This document shows positions 6,661 to 8,457 of a stretch of 8,457 nt of DNA, in pieces; position 1 is the stretch's first letter; every line of letters begins with the position of its first letter. Where the stretch lies: the NCBI GenBank assembly GCA_028723145.1, contig JAQYFM010000103.1, positions 1-8,457 on the forward strand. Reading direction: 5' to 3'. The translations under genes and the position numbers were made by a program. This DNA is from Spirochaetales bacterium (GTDB lineage: Bacteria; Spirochaetota; Spirochaetia; Sphaerochaetales; Sphaerochaetaceae). The notes below the pieces were generated by a model. It was given only the letters and a program-made list of their open reading frames with translations. It was not told the origin of the DNA and searched no databases.

Positions 6661-7326
6661 ATGAAAAAAGGTAGCGATGAATCATTAAAATCAATGGTAT
6701 ATAAATCAATGTATGAAGATATTATGTTAGGAAAATATCTTCCTGGAATGACTTTTTCTGAAAAAGATCTTGTTGAAATATATCAGATATCAAAGTCTCC
6801 GATTAGAGAAGCTTTAATAGAATTATGCAATGAAGGAATGTTAAGAAGTATTCCAAGATTTGGATATGAAGTATTGGAAATTTCACAATCTGAATTAAGA
6901 GATGTAAAAGAAACTAGAGCAATTTTAGAGTTAGGAGCTTTAAATATTTGTTTTGATAAAATTAGTTCTGAAGATATTTCTCACTTAAGAAAGGTTATAG
7001 AAAATGCTCACAATGAAGGTGAAAAAAGTGTATTACTTCATTGGAATAGAAATATTCAATTTCATTTGGAATTAGCTACTTTAGCAGGAAATGAATATTT
7101 AATAAAACAGTTACAAAGTACATTAACGCTAATGGGTAGAGCTTATTCTCAATATCAATCTAAAAAGCATAATAAAACGACATTTAAAAGTGGCGAATCT
7201 CATAATCATGCTAATTTGATTGATGCAATAGAAAAAAAGGACAAGGAAAAAGCTTTAGAAATCCTTGCCCGTGATTTAGATTCTTTTGAACTATTATATA
7301 TCCCTAATCCTCTAACATTAAGTTAA
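6661..7326 (+). CDS. GntR-family transcriptional regulator, FCD subfamily
   Basis: This 221-residue DNA-binding repressor or activator has an N-terminal winged helix-turn-helix (about 8-73), with GKYLPGMTFSEKDLVEIY (24-41) and the recognition region SKSPIREALIELCNEGM (44-60), which match the GntR consensus closely. The C-terminal helical FCD ligand domain (about 78-210) begins with the usual ETRAILELGA (84-93). Of the usual metal or ligand residues, H135 (in FH) and H183 (in NHANLIDAI) are kept, but the aspartate normally three residues before the FH pair is N131, and the last histidine position appears to be D205. FCD regulators usually sense organic acids or sugar acids. ATG 6661 is the first possible start, since an in-frame TAG lies at 6646, and starting later would cut into the DNA-binding domain. 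No ribosome site is visible; see the promoter entry. The 3' end overlaps the convergent cysteine desulfidase gene by 23 bases. The target genes are unknown; the neighbouring peptidase, desulfidase or sugar operon are candidates. Confidence 0.88.
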   Translation: MKKGSDESLKSMVYKSMYEDIMLGKYLPGMTFSEKDLVEIYQISKSPIREALIELCNEGMLRSIPRFGYEVLEISQSELRDVKETRAILELGALNICFDKISSEDISHLRKVIENAHNEGEKSVLLHWNRNIQFHLELATLAGNEYLIKQLQSTLTLMGRAYSQYQSKKHNKTTFKSGESHNHANLIDAIEKKDKEKALEILARDLDSFELLYIPNPLTLS

Positions 7327-8457
7327 GGATTTCCTTATCAGTTTCTCTCATACCTTCTTTACCCATCTTTCCAAAGGCTTCAATAGTTTTTTCAATATCC
7401 TTTTTAACAAGGCCATCACCACTTTGGAAAGATGTTTTTTCTTCTAAGCTCATCTCCATAGCAAGTATTGCTGCTTCTAATGAAGAAGATATCTTCGCTG
7501 CACATGATGCCTTTGCTCCATCGCAAACAATTCCACCTACCATTGCAAGAGTATTTGAAATAGCCTTTGCTATTTCATTTTCTCCTCCACCCATTAAAAA
7601 CGCTATTCCTGCTGATGCACCAGCTGAGGCAGATACTGCTCCACAATATGCTGAAAGTGGTCCTATATATTTCTTTTGATGTATTGCTGTTAAATTCGAT
7701 AAAGCAAGTGCTCTTAATACCTCTTCTTCACTTGCATTTAAATACTCTCCATATTCTACAACTGGTAACGATACTGTTAACCCTTGGTTGCCACTTCCAC
7801 TATTAATTACTACTGGTAGACTACACCCTGACATCCTTGCATCAGATCCGGCAGATGCATATGCTCTTGCTCTAATTCTTACATCATCCCAGTCATATAG
7901 CTTCTTTAGCGTCTTTCCAATTGAACAGCCATAATTATTCCTTAAGCCTTCCTCAGCTATTGCTTTATTTAGCTCTACCTGTCTTGTTAATGGCTTTCTT
8001 ATCTTTTGTATATCTACATTCTTTGCATAGTAGACAATGTCTTTTAAATTAAGCAGTTTTCTTAATTCATCAAGATTATCATTACTTTCTTCATTTAAGT
8101 CTTTTTGATTTATTACTTCATCGTTTAATGAAAGTAAGTAAAGTTCATCATGACATTCTTTTAATACAGCCTTTGCTTTATTTTCACCTTTAATTGCAGT
8201 AACACTGATATATAAACCAGGGATGTTATCTGCTAATACGACTTGGCAACTTGGTGTTTTTAATAATTCATTTACCTTTGCTCTTACTTCATCTGATACA
8301 GTTGATAACACCTCTAAATGAAGATTAGAAGTTCCTCCAAGTGCACCCAGCAGAGCTGCTGCTTCAATACCCTTCATACCATTAGAGTTTGGAACTGTAA
8401 CACTCTTAACATTCTTTACAACGTTTCCAGAGCATTCAACTATTAGTTTATCAAAAT
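7304..8457 (-). CDS. cyuA: L-cysteine desulfidase (CyuA/YhaM, UPF0597 family), 5' end outside window
   Basis: The frame is open from the right edge to TAG at 7304-7306, giving the last 383 residues. An ATG at 8375-8377 is not the true start, because the codons before it (ending VPNSNG, then MKGIEAAALLGALGG) continue typical family sequence. About 45-50 N-terminal residues, including the GCTEP segment with a proposed catalytic cysteine, are missing compared with E. coli CyuA (436). The enzyme breaks L-cysteine into pyruvate, ammonia and sulfide using an oxygen-sensitive [4Fe-4S] cluster. Numbering from that internal Met, the SGSGNQGL motif (193-200) and the cysteine-bearing segments SGC (C185), AYCGA (C245), CDGAK (C285) and SCAAK (C292) match the serine-dehydratase-alpha fold (PF03313); C245, C285 and C292 are the likely cluster ligands. 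The protein suggests an anaerobic lifestyle. It converges on the GntR gene with a 23-base overlap and no obvious terminator between them. Family assignment is strong; activity on serine or another beta-substituted amino acid is possible. Confidence 0.87.
   Translation of the reverse strand, partial: FDKLIVECSGNVVKNVKSVTVPNSNGMKGIEAAALLGALGGTSNLHLEVLSTVSDEVRAKVNELLKTPSCQVVLADNIPGLYISVTAIKGENKAKAVLKECHDELYLLSLNDEVINQKDLNEESNDNLDELRKLLNLKDIVYYAKNVDIQKIRKPLTRQVELNKAIAEEGLRNNYGCSIGKTLKKLYDWDDVRIRARAYASAGSDARMSGCSLPVVINSGSGNQGLTVSLPVVEYGEYLNASEEEVLRALALSNLTAIHQKKYIGPLSAYCGAVSASAGASAGIAFLMGGGENEIAKAISNTLAMVGGIVCDGAKASCAAKISSSLEAAILAMEMSLEEKTSFQSGDGLVKKDIEKTIEAFGKMGKEGMRETDKEILNLMLED

Noticed and set aside
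7324..7337. Palindrome TAAGGA-TT-TCCTTA just after gntR as a bidirectional terminator
   Set aside because: The loop would be only 2 bases and no T tract follows on either strand; part of it codes for the desulfidase C-terminal region.
7567..7806. Leucine-rich + strand open frame opposite cyuA
   Set aside because: It is a reading-frame shadow of the strongly conserved desulfidase sequence (GSGNQG and AYCGA regions); the hydrophobic look comes from the complementary codons.
8375..8377. ATG at 8377 (minus strand) as the start of cyuA
   Set aside because: The frame stays open to the window edge and the preceding residues (CSGNVVKNVKSVTVPNS) match the family, so the start lies outside.

Overview
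The window looks like a chromosomal stretch from a low-GC Gram-positive bacterium (Bacillota, probably an anaerobic clostridial or erysipelotrichial lineage). By eye the GC content is roughly one third. Shine-Dalgarno sites are strong (AAAGGAGG-like), TGA is used as a normal stop, and the protein families fit such a host. No mobile element, tRNA, rRNA, CRISPR array or phage gene is visible. Both window edges cut through genes.

Region 1 (1-5029, + strand) is the 3' part of one tightly packed operon of five genes: a NagB-like glucosamine-6-phosphate deaminase (5' end missing), NagA-type N-acetylglucosamine-6-phosphate deacetylase, a class II ketose-bisphosphate aldolase, a divergent triosephosphate isomerase, and a LarA-like nickel-pincer racemase/epimerase. 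Four consecutive junctions are a 1-base overlap, a 4-base gap, a 1-base overlap and a 1-base overlap, so the genes are almost certainly co-transcribed and translationally coupled. A stable hairpin at 5042-5066 closes the unit. Read as a pathway, an N-acetylated amino-sugar phosphate is deacetylated and deaminated, the resulting ketose phosphate (after a kinase not seen here) is cleaved by the aldolase, and the triose phosphate is isomerised. The LarA-like enzyme has no obvious place in textbook N-acetylglucosamine catabolism. It and the isomerase both show changes at active-site positions, so the operon may serve an uncharacterised amino sugar or sugar acid. This is the most interesting part of the window.

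Region 2 (5030-6602) has a sigma-A-like promoter and a monocistronic gene for an S10 serine carboxypeptidase of the bacterial type, complete in its catalytic triad and without a signal peptide.

Region 3 (6603-7326) is a GntR/FCD transcription factor whose -10 box is placed so that transcription should begin at the A of its ATG, suggesting a leaderless mRNA. Region 4 (7304-8457, - strand) is the C-terminal ~383 codons of an L-cysteine desulfidase (CyuA/YhaM, UPF0597) running towards the regulator and overlapping it tail to tail by 23 bases. The regulator may control the peptidase, the desulfidase or the upstream operon; the sequence does not decide this.
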